From positions 1-64,000 of the forward strand of contig NZ_JPVR01000078.1 in NCBI RefSeq assembly GCF_000772935.1: 64,000 nucleotides of DNA. Reading direction: 5' to 3'. Below, piece after piece: positions 34,965-42,777 of this stretch (its first letter is position 1; every line of letters starts with the position of its first letter). The stretch is from Lysinibacillus boronitolerans JCM 21713 = 10a = NBRC 103108. GTDB lineage: Bacteria; Bacillota; Bacilli; Bacillales_A; Planococcaceae. The position numbers were made by a program, and so were the translations under genes. The notes under the pieces are model-generated. The model was not told where the DNA came from and ran no database searches. It worked only from the letters and a program-made list of their open reading frames with translations.

Positions 34965-35155
34965 AGTATAGGAACACTCCTTTTAATTTCATATATAATA
35001 AGAATCATAGCATTATTGGTTATTTGTCAGTATAATATTTTGTATAGATGGATAAATTCGAAATAATTAAAAGTTATTTAACGATTATTGAAATAATATT
35101 TTGAAATCGTGCTAAAAACTTACTTATCTAAAAATAATCAAAAGAGGAGAAAGCA

Positions 35156-35647
35156 ATGGAGGATTTAAAAAATAAAGGATTAGATAATGTGGATCTGCTA
35201 ATCTTAGCGATTTTGCAGCGAGAGGTTCAAATTAGCAATGCGGAATTAGCTAGACGGGTGAATTTGTCCCCACCAGCAACCCATACAAGGGTGAAACGCC
35301 TAGAAAATGAAGGCTATATTGATCAACAAGTGGCAATTTTAAATCAGGAAAAGCTAGGTTTTGATTTATTGTGCTATATTTTTATGAGCACGAATATTCA
35401 TCAGGAAAAGGAAATAGAGGAGTTAGAAAACAGCTTGAAAACAATGACGGAAATTTTGGAATGTCATTGCTTAACGGGTGCCTATGATTATTTGTTAAAG
35501 GTCGTAATTCGAGACCGCAAAGGCTTAGATCAATTCATCCGAAAATTAAATAAGCTTGGCATTTCTAGAATTCAAACGAATTTATCCTTACGGGAAATTA
35601 AATATTCTACGGTATTACCTATCGAAGAAAGCAGCAAGCCTGAGTGA
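35156..35647 (+). CDS. Lrp/AsnC-family transcriptional regulator
   Basis: DNA-binding regulator of 163 residues. The N-terminal winged helix (LDNVDLLILAILQREVQISNAELARRVNLSP then ATHTRVKRLENEGYI) and the RAM/AsnC effector domain (ECHCLTGAYDYLLKVVIRD) are complete. It probably senses an amino acid and controls the divergent exporter across a 190-bp gap. AGAGGAGAAAGC precedes the ATG. Confidence 0.94.
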   Translation: MEDLKNKGLDNVDLLILAILQREVQISNAELARRVNLSPPATHTRVKRLENEGYIDQQVAILNQEKLGFDLLCYIFMSTNIHQEKEIEELENSLKTMTEILECHCLTGAYDYLLKVVIRDRKGLDQFIRKLNKLGISRIQTNLSLREIKYSTVLPIEESSKPE

Positions 35648-35671
35648 GTTAACTCAGGCTTGCTGTTTTTT
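35633..35671 (+). terminator. Terminator of the Lrp-family gene
   Basis: AGCAAGCCTGAGT pairs perfectly with ACTCAGGCTTGCT, then GTTTTTT; the stem includes the stop codon. Confidence 0.85.
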
Positions 35672-35817
35672 AGTATTCATGAGGATCTTTTGTTATTTTC
35701 TCTATAGAGTGGTGAAATTTACTCATGAAAGGTTAGCAGCCGCCCTAAATCAGTAGAACCCCGATCACGAGAGATTAGCCCTGCTTCGAATAAAGCGATC
35801 ACCCGCACAAAAATCAT

Positions 35818-35869
35818 GCAACCCATAAGTTGCTTATAGTTGACATGCAACCATTTAGTTGCCTATAAT
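35818..35869 (+). promoter_or_regulatory. Consensus promoter with two ArsR-type operators, leaderless start
   Basis: TTGACA (35840-35845), 18 bp, TATAAT (35864-35869) is a perfect-box sigma-A promoter. Two copies of GCAAC-N6-GTTGC lie at 35818-35833 and 35847-35862, centres 29 bp apart, the second between -35 and -10. The ATG of the regulator is at 35876, six bases after the -10, where transcription should start. Confidence 0.75.
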
Positions 35870-35875
35870 CAAGCT

Positions 35876-36154
35876 ATGAATTGGGATAAAGACGCTGTTT
35901 TTAAAGCACTTGCGGACTCGACTCGGAGACTTATATTAGATGAACTAGCTGAGTGTGAAGAGATGACGTTGTATGAACTGACGGTGCGTCTTCTAATGAA
36001 ACATGAGCTTTCAATTTCGAGACAGGGGATTGCTAAGCATCTCTCTGTATTGGAGGGTGCTGGACTCGTCCTATCACAGCGGAAGGGAAAATATCGAGTC
36101 ATTTTCTTCAATAAGGAACCCCTTAAAGATTTACTGAAGGGATGGGTAGAGTAA
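35876..36154 (+). CDS. ArsR-family regulator, probably translated from a leaderless mRNA
   Basis: Winged-helix repressor of 92 residues: NWDKDAVFKALADSTRRLIL, EMTLYELTVRLL, SRQGIAKHLSVLEGAGLV (recognition helix) and a wing (RKGKYRVIFF). No metal-binding Cys motif is present, so it is of the non-metal, enzyme-linked type. There is no Shine-Dalgarno sequence and the ATG coincides with the predicted transcription start. It is followed 51 bases later by a glyoxalase-fold gene that it likely controls; the operators imply autorepression. Confidence 0.9.
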   Translation: MNWDKDAVFKALADSTRRLILDELAECEEMTLYELTVRLLMKHELSISRQGIAKHLSVLEGAGLVLSQRKGKYRVIFFNKEPLKDLLKGWVE

Positions 36155-36205
36155 AGCTTACATGTGAAGGATGCTTCTTAAACGACTCAAAAGGAGGAAA
36201 ATCAA

Positions 36206-36589
36206 TTGAATATTATTGTCAACAGTATCTTTGTACAAGATCAGGAAAAGGCACTAGCCTTTTATACGGAAAAGCTAGGATTTGTAAAAAAGGTGGATGT
36301 CCCAGTAGGAAAACATAGATGGCTAACGCTTGTGTCACCTGATGATTTAGAGGGCACTGAGCTATTACTTGAGCCAGATGAGCATCCTGCAGCAAAGGAC
36401 TATCAAAGAAAGATTTTCGCTGATGGCATTCCAGCAACAATGTTTGGCGTTAGTGATTTAGAAAAGGAGTATAGCCGCCTACTGGAGAAAGGTGTTGAAT
36501 TTACAATTAAGCCGACAAAAGCGGGAGAAGTCACACTAGCAGTTTTTAATGATACATGTGGCAACCTTATTCAGATTATACAAAAATAG
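36206..36589 (+). CDS. Glyoxalase/VOC-family protein
   Basis: Vicinal-oxygen-chelate protein of 127 residues with two beta-alpha-beta-beta-beta modules: FVQDQEKALAFYTEKLGFVK and VSDLEKEYSRLLEKGVEF, ending in the metal-ligand-type strand DTCGNLIQIIQK. Such proteins degrade or bind antibiotics or modified metabolites. It starts with TTG 36206, after AAAGGAGG. Operon with the ArsR gene upstream; a perfect terminator closes the unit. Confidence 0.88.
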   Translation: MNIIVNSIFVQDQEKALAFYTEKLGFVKKVDVPVGKHRWLTLVSPDDLEGTELLLEPDEHPAAKDYQRKIFADGIPATMFGVSDLEKEYSRLLEKGVEFTIKPTKAGEVTLAVFNDTCGNLIQIIQK

Positions 36590-36596
36590 TGTATAA

Positions 36597-36634
36597 AAGC
36601 GTGTTTTGATAAAAAAATATCAAAACACGCTTTT
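36597..36634. terminator. Bidirectional terminator
   Basis: AAGCGTGTTTTGAT pairs perfectly with ATCAAAACACGCTT, with A and T runs on both sides, between the VOC gene and the convergent lipoprotein gene. Confidence 0.85.
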
Positions 36635-36638
36635 CTTA

Positions 36639-36812
36639 TTACTCAGCCATTGCCCAACCTTTGTCATCGTTCAAAATGTTTAAATTTTCTTTTGGCTGCG
36701 CATTTACGGTCTGTTCTTTGGCTTCTGCTTCCTCGCTGGGCGGAGCTTCTTCCGACGAACAAGCAGATAAGAGGAATAGTAGCGCTATACTTAATGACAG
36801 GAATTTCTGCAT
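36639..36812 (-). CDS. Small lipoprotein
   Basis: A 57-residue lipoprotein: signal MQKFLSLSIALLFLLSAC with lipobox LSAC, then a serine/glutamate-rich tail (SSEEAPPSEEAEAKEQ) with no fold. ATG 36812 is preceded by GGAGG at good spacing. Function unknown. Confidence 0.75.
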   Translation of the reverse strand: MQKFLSLSIALLFLLSACSSEEAPPSEEAEAKEQTVNAQPKENLNILNDDKGWAMAE

Positions 36813-36904
36813 GAGGCAAACCTCCATCAATCAATCGTTGATATGAATATTTTGCACATTTTCTTACAGAATATGTTGTGTATAGCTGCCATAAAAAAAT
36901 TTAT

Positions 36905-37750
36905 TTAAGCGACTGTATTACTAATTATTTTGCTAAAGCCGTTACTATCTGCGCTATTAATCAGCTGCTGAATTGCCTTTACAGCTTGTTCAGAGAATAG
37001 ATACCAGTTATCCTCTGTTGCATCATGTAGGAGAACTTTAGGATAGCCCTGTAATAGTTCCTCAGGGAAAGGTTGATTTAATGTATAGATATCATATTGT
37101 TTGACACTGTTCTGATCATGGCTCATAAAATCAAATTGGCCGAGCTTATAATAAGATCCAGGTGCTTCTAAATTGAAGTGCCAATAATATTCTTTTGGAG
37201 CCTCAACTTTGTCGCCTTTCTTTTCTTGGAAAATTTTGAAAAGCGCTTGGTGATAGGCATTGCCCTTGATGTCCTGAATGACACCGCCCATTGTCATATG
37301 GTATTCATAGCGTAGCACCTTGATTTTTTCATCTTCAATTAGCAATGGTTCAGTCGTAATATTCACTGTGCCTTGATTGTAATGCACTTGGCTGCCAAAT
37401 GTTTCAGCAATAAAGCGGATTGGTACATAGGTGCGATTGTTTTTCATGTATGGTTGTACATCCAATTGCTCTTTTTCACCATTTTTAATGACTGTTCGGT
37501 TATTAAGATTCAATTTAATGGTTGTTTGATCCATTGCAAGGGTGATTTGGGAATCCTGCCAATGAACTTGTGCACCAAGATTTTCACTGATCACTCGTAA
37601 TGGCACCATTGTTCGATTGTTTTTTTGCTCAGGTGCTGTATCAGATTTTACCACAACATCGTCGATTTTGATTTGTGTTGTTGCAGCATCTGCGGGCGTT
37701 GCCATCCACAGCATCGTTGTTAGACATAGTCCTGTGAAAATTTTCTTCAT
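36905..37750 (-). CDS. Secreted protein with copper-amine-oxidase-N-type stalk domain
   Basis: Secreted protein of 281 residues: signal peptide ending PADA, then two repeats of the stalk motif (NNRTMVPLRVISENLGAQVHW and NNRTYVPIRFIAETFGSQVHY) typical of CuAO_N1 domains in Firmicute wall-associated proteins. The C-terminal half (from about 130) has no recognised family. No SLH or sortase signal is seen. AAAGGAGG precedes the ATG. Confidence 0.87.
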   Translation of the reverse strand: MKKIFTGLCLTTMLWMATPADAATTQIKIDDVVVKSDTAPEQKNNRTMVPLRVISENLGAQVHWQDSQITLAMDQTTIKLNLNNRTVIKNGEKEQLDVQPYMKNNRTYVPIRFIAETFGSQVHYNQGTVNITTEPLLIEDEKIKVLRYEYHMTMGGVIQDIKGNAYHQALFKIFQEKKGDKVEAPKEYYWHFNLEAPGSYYKLGQFDFMSHDQNSVKQYDIYTLNQPFPEELLQGYPKVLLHDATEDNWYLFSEQAVKAIQQLINSADSNGFSKIISNTVA

Positions 37751-37971
37751 GGTAATAAACCTCCTTTACTCAAAACACTTACCACCTTCGAAATTTTACC
37801 ATAATATTCTTTAGTATATAATAAAAATTTTACTATTTTTTCTCTAAAATCAATAAACGTTTTAATTATCAGATGCATAATGACACAAAATCACCATCGC
37901 TAATAGCTACTTTTTGACAGCGTATAATCTGAATTTGTTCTCGAATACTAACGCTGAAAGGAGGTTTTTAA

Positions 37972-38136
37972 ATGAAGTTTTTGACATGGGGCATTGTTGG
38001 TGCAGCATTGTTTGCTGTGATGAAAGGTTACGGGAAATCAAATCAAGGACAGAAAGATAGCTTTCAACAAACAACAACGCCTGTACAATTAGTCGCCAAT
38101 GCAAACCCGCTGACAGCCAATACACCAAAACAGTAA
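37972..38136 (+). CDS. 54-residue single-TM or secreted small protein
   Basis: MKFLTWGIVGAALFAVMKGY is a short membrane or signal segment, followed by a polar Gln/Asn/Thr-rich tail (SNQGQKDSFQQTTTPVQL). AAAGGAGG lies at ideal spacing, and a perfect terminator follows six bases after the stop, so the gene is probably real although short. No family recognised. Confidence 0.6.
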   Translation: MKFLTWGIVGAALFAVMKGYGKSNQGQKDSFQQTTTPVQLVANANPLTANTPKQ

Positions 38137-38141
38137 AACAA

Positions 38142-38185
38142 AAGCTTATAGATTATAGGGATCTATAAGCTTACTATTTTTTACA
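38142..38185 (+). terminator. Terminator of the 54-residue gene
   Basis: AAGCTTATAGAT pairs with ATCTATAAGCTT, followed by ACTATTTTTT. Confidence 0.8.
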
Positions 38186-38227
38186 TAAATATACTATCAT
38201 CTGTATAATAGATTGTGAAAATAAATG

Positions 38228-38505
38228 CTCGATTTAACAAAGCTATTATGACGATGATTTAGAAGAAATTTTGCGATTATTTTAGCCAGTTAAAGTAGCG
38301 GCTTGGCACCAACTTATAAGCCATCTTAGATTTATAGAAGCAGATACAAAAAAATTGGTCTTACCCATATTCGGATGCTCTTCTTACAACGAGACCATTT
38401 TTTGAATGGAAAGGATACCAAATAATGGAAACTAACAGTCGAGGACGAGGACAGGGCATATCGTTAATGAACGTGATGAAAAGGACGGATGAAAAGCATG
38501 AATTA
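38228..38505 (+). pseudogene. Decayed GNAT acetyltransferase
   Basis: Two protein-like stretches in different frames belong to one acetyltransferase type. The 5' stretch reads SYYDDDLEEILRLF and stops; the 3' stretch reads YSDALLTTRPFFEWKGYQIM and then RGQGISLMNVMKRT, matching the ending (ALLTxxPFFExxGYQ, SLxNxVMxK) of the YafP-type GNAT group. The middle with the acetyl-CoA loop is missing. Confidence 0.55.
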
Positions 38506-38533
38506 TGTCAAGGTTGTTCTTTTGAAACAAGAA

Positions 38534-38564
38534 CAACAGACCCAGTGTCAAACTCGGTCTGTTG
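38534..38564 (-). terminator. Terminator of the DinB gene
   Basis: AACAGACCcAGT pairs with ACTcGGTCTGTT, overlapping the 3' end of the gene; the trailing sequence on the minus strand is CTTGTTTC. Confidence 0.55.
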
Positions 38565-39027
38565 CTTCGTTTAGGCATCGATGAATGGTTAAAATCGCTT
38601 GTAAATGCATACCTTCATGAAAGATGGTACGTAACAGTACCTGTTCGATGGTTTGCATGCCCATATCAATAGGAGGGAATTCCTCAGCCAATCGATGACC
38701 ATATCGCTCCTTTAGTCGTTCAGGCTGCTGAGCCAAATACATTTTTAACTCCTCAAAGGTTGGCGTTTCGTCGTCAAAGTGCTTAGGCGATGTACCAAAG
38801 CCAAACCATTTCTGGAGAGCTTCTAATTCTGTATCCTTTTCTTTTGTTAAAGCCTCTATCCATAAATATTGATCGAGATAAACATGACCCATATTCCAGC
38901 GAATATTATTATGAAATCCAGCTGGGATGATGTTCGCTTTTTCTTCTGACACATGCTCGAGTAAGTGAAGCAACTCGCCACGATAATTGGCTAGCTGCTG
39001 AAATAAATTTTCTTGACGTTGATTCAA
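38548..39027 (-). CDS. DinB-family putative metal-dependent protein
   Basis: Protein of 159 residues with the four-helix DinB/YfiT fold. The three metal-binding histidines are in RWNMGHVYLDQ and FHEGMHLQAI. Family members are often thiol (bacillithiol) S-transferases or stress proteins; the exact reaction here is unknown. AAAGGAGGG precedes the ATG. Single gene. Confidence 0.9.
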   Translation of the reverse strand: MNQRQENLFQQLANYRGELLHLLEHVSEEKANIIPAGFHNNIRWNMGHVYLDQYLWIEALTKEKDTELEALQKWFGFGTSPKHFDDETPTFEELKMYLAQQPERLKERYGHRLAEEFPPIDMGMQTIEQVLLRTIFHEGMHLQAILTIHRCLNEATDRV

Positions 39028-39084
39028 ATGTAACCCTCCTTTTTTAATATTATTGGCTATAATACTCCATTTTCCTGCAAAAAA

Positions 39085-39109
39085 AGAAGAACACTTTTTG
39101 TGTTCTTCT
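39085..39109 (-). terminator. Terminator of the LysE gene
   Basis: AGAAGAACAC pairs perfectly with GTGTTCTTCT around five bases; on the minus strand seven Ts follow. Confidence 0.8.
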
Positions 39110-39114
39110 CCAAT

Positions 39115-39732
39115 TTATCTACTTTGTGTCTGTAATGCTAAACGGACACCGAGACCAATATAAACGAAGCCAACTGTCTTTTCAAGCCAGCGTGAACTGC
39201 CGCTTGTTTTTGTAAAGATTTTTTCGCCAATGAAGCTTGTAATAACTGCGAGTAGGATTGTATATAAAGCACTCATCACGACAAATGTAATACCTAGTGT
39301 GAGCAATTGGCTTGTGACAGATTGCTCGTTATGCTGAACAAATTGCGGTAAGAAGGCAAGGAAAAACAGAGCCGTCTTTGGATTAAGAATTTCTGCTAAG
39401 AAGCCTTGGCGAAACGAAGTACTAGCAGGACTTTGTTCAACGGTTGGTTGCTCGATTTTCTTTGGTTTTGTGAGGAGCATCTGAATGCCTAAGTAAACAA
39501 GGTATGCCACCCCAATATATTTCACCACTTCAAAGGCTGTGGCTGATTTCATTAAAATAGCAGAAAGACCTAAAACAGCCGCTAATGTATGAACCAAGTC
39601 ACCGAGACCAATGCCTAAAGCTGTATAAATACCATTCTTTTTCCCACTTTTTAGTGTTTGGGTAATGGTAATAATAACGGCAGGACCTGGGATTAAAAAT
39701 AATAAAAGAACTATTGCGATAAAAGATAACAT
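39115..39732 (-). CDS. LysE/RhtB-family amino-acid exporter
   Basis: Integral membrane protein of 205 residues with six helices. FLIPGPAVIITITQTLKSGKKNG is the family signature, together with GIGLGDLVHTLAAVLGLSAIL and LAEILNPKTALFFLAFLPQF. It would export an amino acid such as homoserine, threonine or lysine. Single gene. Confidence 0.94.
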   Translation of the reverse strand: MLSFIAIVLLLFLIPGPAVIITITQTLKSGKKNGIYTALGIGLGDLVHTLAAVLGLSAILMKSATAFEVVKYIGVAYLVYLGIQMLLTKPKKIEQPTVEQSPASTSFRQGFLAEILNPKTALFFLAFLPQFVQHNEQSVTSQLLTLGITFVVMSALYTILLAVITSFIGEKIFTKTSGSSRWLEKTVGFVYIGLGVRLALQTQSR

Positions 39733-39947
39733 GCGAAACCATCCTATTCTAATAAACTAATCATTCTAGGGTGAATGCATGAAATATTATATTCTAGCTA
39801 TTGTACGGCTGTCGATAAAGAAATATTGAAAAAATAATGAAAAATAATTCAGAAAACTAATGAACAATGCTAATATGATTTTGTTACCTAGTATTAATAT
39901 TTAGTGTTAGAATAAGACTATAAAAAATGCTTTGGAGGAATTTTCAT

Positions 39948-40373
39948 ATGTTAACAAGTCAACAAATACAAGCTATTTTGCCACACCGTTATCCATTTCT
40001 GTTGGTAGACCGTATTGTGGAGTTAGAAGAGGGCAAGCGCGCGGTAGGGATGAAAAATGTGACGATGAATGAAGAGTTCTTTAAAGGTCATTTTCCACAG
40101 TATCCTGTCATGCCAGGTGTGCTAATTGTTGAAGCATTAGCACAGATTAGTGCAGTGATTATGCTGACAAAGGTAGGGAATGAGGGACGATTAGGCTTAT
40201 TGGCAGGAATTGATCATTGTCGCTTTAAAAAGCAAGTTAAGCCTGGTGATCAGCTATATCTAGAGGTAGAGATCACGCGTGTGAAGGGTACAGTTGGGAA
40301 AGGCAGAGGGATTGCAATGGTAGATGGAGAAATCGTATGTGAAACGGATCTTGTTTTCGCTTTTGGATCATAG
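39948..40373 (+). CDS. fabZ: 3-hydroxyacyl-[ACP] dehydratase FabZ
   Basis: Cytosolic dehydratase of 141 residues that removes water from 3-hydroxyacyl-ACP in fatty-acid elongation. The N-terminal [19 protein letters not shown] and the catalytic stretch [21 protein letters not shown] carry the active-site His and Glu. The start is ATG 39948, with GGAGG nine bases upstream. No other fatty-acid gene is nearby. Confidence 0.97.
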   Translation: MLTSQQIQAILPHRYPFLLVDRIVELEEGKRAVGMKNVTMNEEFFKGHFPQYPVMPGVLIVEALAQISAVIMLTKVGNEGRLGLLAGIDHCRFKKQVKPGDQLYLEVEITRVKGTVGKGRGIAMVDGEIVCETDLVFAFGS

Positions 40374-40405
40374 AATACGGCGGTGCTCAGTTGAGTTACA
40401 CATGT

Positions 40406-40573
40406 ATGCTTTATAGCGCCATTTGTATTATGCAAATAACGCTATTAGTGAATATTACGATTGCTAAAGGCGCTTGGAATGGGCTGACAATGTAGCTCTG
40501 TACGGTAGGGTTTGTTTTCGCAACAGCTATTTTTGGATTAAGTAGAGGATGGCGAAGAGAGACTCAAAAATAA
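40406..40573 (+). pseudogene. Remnant of a small membrane protein gene with in-frame TAG
   Basis: A 56-codon frame reads MLYSAICIMQITLLVNITIA, KGAWNGLTM, then TAG (40493), then LCTVGFVFATAIFGLSRGW and ends in a basic tail. The two hydrophobic stretches with a basic end look like a two-helix membrane protein broken by one nonsense codon. There is no clear ribosome-binding site. Confidence 0.35.
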
Positions 40574-40649
40574 ACGACTTTGCTTCAATTCGTACTATAC
40601 GGCTCTCTTTCCTTCATATAGTAAATGGAATGAAGTTTTAATGATGAGA

Positions 40650-40667
40650 GGGTGAGGAGGTTTTATA
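40650..40667 (+). promoter_or_regulatory. Strong ribosome-binding site before a non-ATG start
   Basis: GGTGAGGAGG (40651-40660) is followed by TTTT and an ATA at 40665 that is in frame with the next gene. No ATG, GTG or TTG lies at working distance, so initiation may be at ATA or the start may have mutated. Confidence 0.4.
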
Positions 40668-40703
40668 GCACATAAAGAAGAGCAGCTACAGCCAGAGCAA
40701 GCA

Positions 40704-41156
40704 TTGGCGCACGATTTCTGTGATCAATTTGTGCAAAAGATGCATAAAAACATATTGCATAAAAAGCTTGATAAGGATGTGTACCAATCCTATTTTGTTA
40801 TCCTTCAGCAACAATTTACAAGACAAGAGCTACAATTTATCGTCCATCTTTTAAAGGTACAGGCAAATGAGATACTACGCATGAAGCCCATGTTTATTAC
40901 TATGAGTGGGGCCATTCTATTCGTGTTTACATTCATTGCAACAGCCATAAACAGCAAGGTCATGATGGACGTGTCACTTGTCCAAATTGTAGCATTAGCC
41001 GTCTTAAGTTTTCATATCGCCATTATATGGATTTCATTTAAAATTGAAATTGAACATAAGCGAGTGCAAGCAGTAATCGCATTATTAGATTATTACGTAA
41101 CAATTGTTTCTGAGGGGAGTGACCTTCATGCAAAAGACTGCAGATCGATTTCATGA
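40704..41156 (+). CDS. Membrane protein of unknown function, start uncertain
   Basis: Protein of 150 residues counted from TTG 40704. An N-terminal helical cytosolic part (YQSYFVILQQQFTRQELQFI) is followed by two helices (FITMSGAILFVFTFIATAI and LVQIVALAVLSFHIAIIWISF) and an amphipathic end. The TTG lacks a ribosome-binding site; the strong one at 40651-40660 points to ATA 40665, which would add AHKEEQLQPEQA. It overlaps the start of a broken downstream gene by 29 bases, so the unit may be decaying as a whole. Confidence 0.6.
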   Translation: MAHDFCDQFVQKMHKNILHKKLDKDVYQSYFVILQQQFTRQELQFIVHLLKVQANEILRMKPMFITMSGAILFVFTFIATAINSKVMMDVSLVQIVALAVLSFHIAIIWISFKIEIEHKRVQAVIALLDYYVTIVSEGSDLHAKDCRSIS

Positions 41157-41527
41157 TTGGCTTATAAAAGTATCGGAAATATTTCATGTGAAGATGGAAC
41201 CTGCTACCTGCTTCGAAAAAAAGAAGTAAACGATCATTTATATGATTCAGCTATTGTCAATTTCGAACGATTTCTTCAAATTGAGTATGAAGCTTTCCCC
41301 TTATGTAGTGACTACATACGACCAAGTACAATGGGTCGCGTTCCATTAATAGAGGATATTTGGACAAGCATGAAAAAAAATCAAGAACACCTAGCTGAAG
41401 AGACGTTGCCCTTCCAGGTAGGATCAATCAACCACATAGGACTTTGGCATGGTTGAACGAGGAGTTTATGGAACATCTCGCACATCATATCAACCATCAA
41501 ATTTTAATAAATGAATGTGAAACGTAG
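41128..41527 (+). pseudogene. Gene broken by two -1 frameshifts
   Basis: The ATG after GAGGGGAGTG opens MQKTADRFHDWLIKVSEIFH. The frame stops at 41229 just after a run of seven As (GAAAAAAAGAAG). A -1 shift there continues as EVNDHLYDSAIVNFERFLQ to 41456, and a second -1 shift near 41400-41432 continues as QPHRTLAWLNEEFMEHLAHH to the TAG at 41525-41527. All three pieces look like one soluble protein of about 130 residues, unknown family. The first site resembles an A-AAA-AAG slippery heptamer, but the second has none, so decay or sequencing error is likelier than programmed shifting. Confidence 0.55.
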
Positions 41528-41590
41528 GCATTTTTTTATGAAATCCTCAAATAATAAAGTACGAAAATAATTATTTGGGGACGTGAAAAT

Positions 41591-42337
41591 GTGAAAAAGT
41601 TTTTATTGCTTTTACTACCACTTAGTCTAATCACGGTGTCGCTTTTTTATGTAAAAGTGAGTTCTTCTGAAAATAAAGGGAGAAAATATTATGAGGAAGC
41701 AGGTCAAATTCTTTGGGAAATTCAGACGGATGAAAAAATCATTGCCTTAACATTTGATGATGGGCCGCATCGCAAATATACAGCGGAAATCCTTGATGTA
41801 CTGGAAAAATATAATGCAAAAGCAACCTTTTTTATTGTCGGTCAAAATGCAGAAAAAAATCCTGAGCTGATTACAAGAATGTATGAAGAAGGGCATGAAT
41901 TGGCCAATCATACCTTTTCACACCCTTTAAGAACCAATGTCGCCAATTTAATGAAAGAAATACAGCAAACTGATGAAGTGATTGCAGGGATTACAGGCTA
42001 TCAGCCAACATTATTTAGACCAGTTGAAGGACAATATACCGATGCGATGATTGATGCAATTTCAAAAAAAGGCTATAAGGTTGTTATGTGGTCTTGGCAT
42101 TTAGATACGCTTGATTGGAAAAGTCCTGGTGTCCATCGGATCGTGAATACGGTTTTAAAAGGTGTGAAGGCAGGTAATATTGTGCTATTTCATGATGGCG
42201 GGGGAAACCGAGCACAAACGGTTAAGGCAATGGAACAAATCATACCAGAGCTTGAAAAACAGGGCTACCAGTTTGTGACAGTTTCTGAATTATTGGAAAT
42301 CCAAAGGACAAATAAGAGAATTGAAAAAAAACAGTAG
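41591..42337 (+). CDS. Polysaccharide deacetylase (NodB domain)
   Basis: Secreted or anchored enzyme of 248 residues with an N-terminal membrane segment (FLLLLLPLSLITVSLFYV). NodB motifs: TFDDGP (metal and catalytic Asp), HTFSHP (metal His), and the C-terminal LFHDGGG. Motif 3 reads FRPVEG instead of the usual FRPPYG, so the pocket differs. Likely substrates are N-acetyl groups of peptidoglycan or a surface polymer. It starts with GTG 41591 after GGGGACG. Confidence 0.92.
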   Translation: MKKFLLLLLPLSLITVSLFYVKVSSSENKGRKYYEEAGQILWEIQTDEKIIALTFDDGPHRKYTAEILDVLEKYNAKATFFIVGQNAEKNPELITRMYEEGHELANHTFSHPLRTNVANLMKEIQQTDEVIAGITGYQPTLFRPVEGQYTDAMIDAISKKGYKVVMWSWHLDTLDWKSPGVHRIVNTVLKGVKAGNIVLFHDGGGNRAQTVKAMEQIIPELEKQGYQFVTVSELLEIQRTNKRIEKKQ

Positions 42338-42362
42338 TGTTGAAGCGATACATCTTCAACAC
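42337..42362 (+). terminator. Terminator of the deacetylase gene
   Basis: GTGTTGAAG pairs with CTTCAACAC, followed by TTCTCTTT. Confidence 0.7.
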
Positions 42363-42384
42363 TTCTCTTTATGTAAAGGAAGGA

Positions 42385-42648
42385 TTATTTTAACATTTTT
42401 TTAATTTGCTTAAGTTCAGCAATTAAATAATCAATTTGCTTTTGCATGTTATCGACTTTGACTGTTTGTTCACCATTTGACGGAGATGAATTATTGTTGG
42501 CATTTTGGAGGGCTTCTAAAGCTAAGCCTGCTGCGATGGTTTGTAAACCATCTCCTAATGTTGATATGGCTGTACCAATATAGGCTAACTTTGCCGCATA
42601 AATTTCGAGCGAATCGTTATTTTGGTTCGGTTTATTCGTTCTCCCCAT
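42385..42648 (-). CDS. Small soluble protein with C-terminal coiled coil
   Basis: Protein of 87 residues: a polar start (MGRTNKPNQNNDSLEIYAAK), a moderately hydrophobic Ala/Leu/Gly helix (IGTAISTLGDGLQTIAAGLA), a Asn/Ser linker and a heptad tail (VDNMQKQIDYLIAELKQIKK). GGAGGC precedes the ATG. Similar short proteins are common in Bacillaceae, but no function is known to me. Confidence 0.65.
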   Translation of the reverse strand: MGRTNKPNQNNDSLEIYAAKLAYIGTAISTLGDGLQTIAAGLALEALQNANNNSSPSNGEQTVKVDNMQKQIDYLIAELKQIKKMLK

Positions 42649-42777
42649 TATTTTGCCTCCTTACATTTGTTATTACTTGCATCATATGCGACAACAAGTG
42701 AAAAGGCGATTCCGAATCGTTGAATGATTCACTAAAAATGGTAAAATTAGCACAATCAACGGATTGGGGGACTAGCA

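Noticed and set aside
38424..38573. 49-codon plus-strand frame starting METNSRGRGQ
   Set aside because: Its first half is the tail of the decayed GNAT gene, and the rest runs through the DinB-gene terminator.
41128..41527. Programmed -1 frameshifting as the explanation for the split gene
   Set aside because: A slippery site exists only at the first junction and no stimulatory structure is obvious; a second shift is also required.
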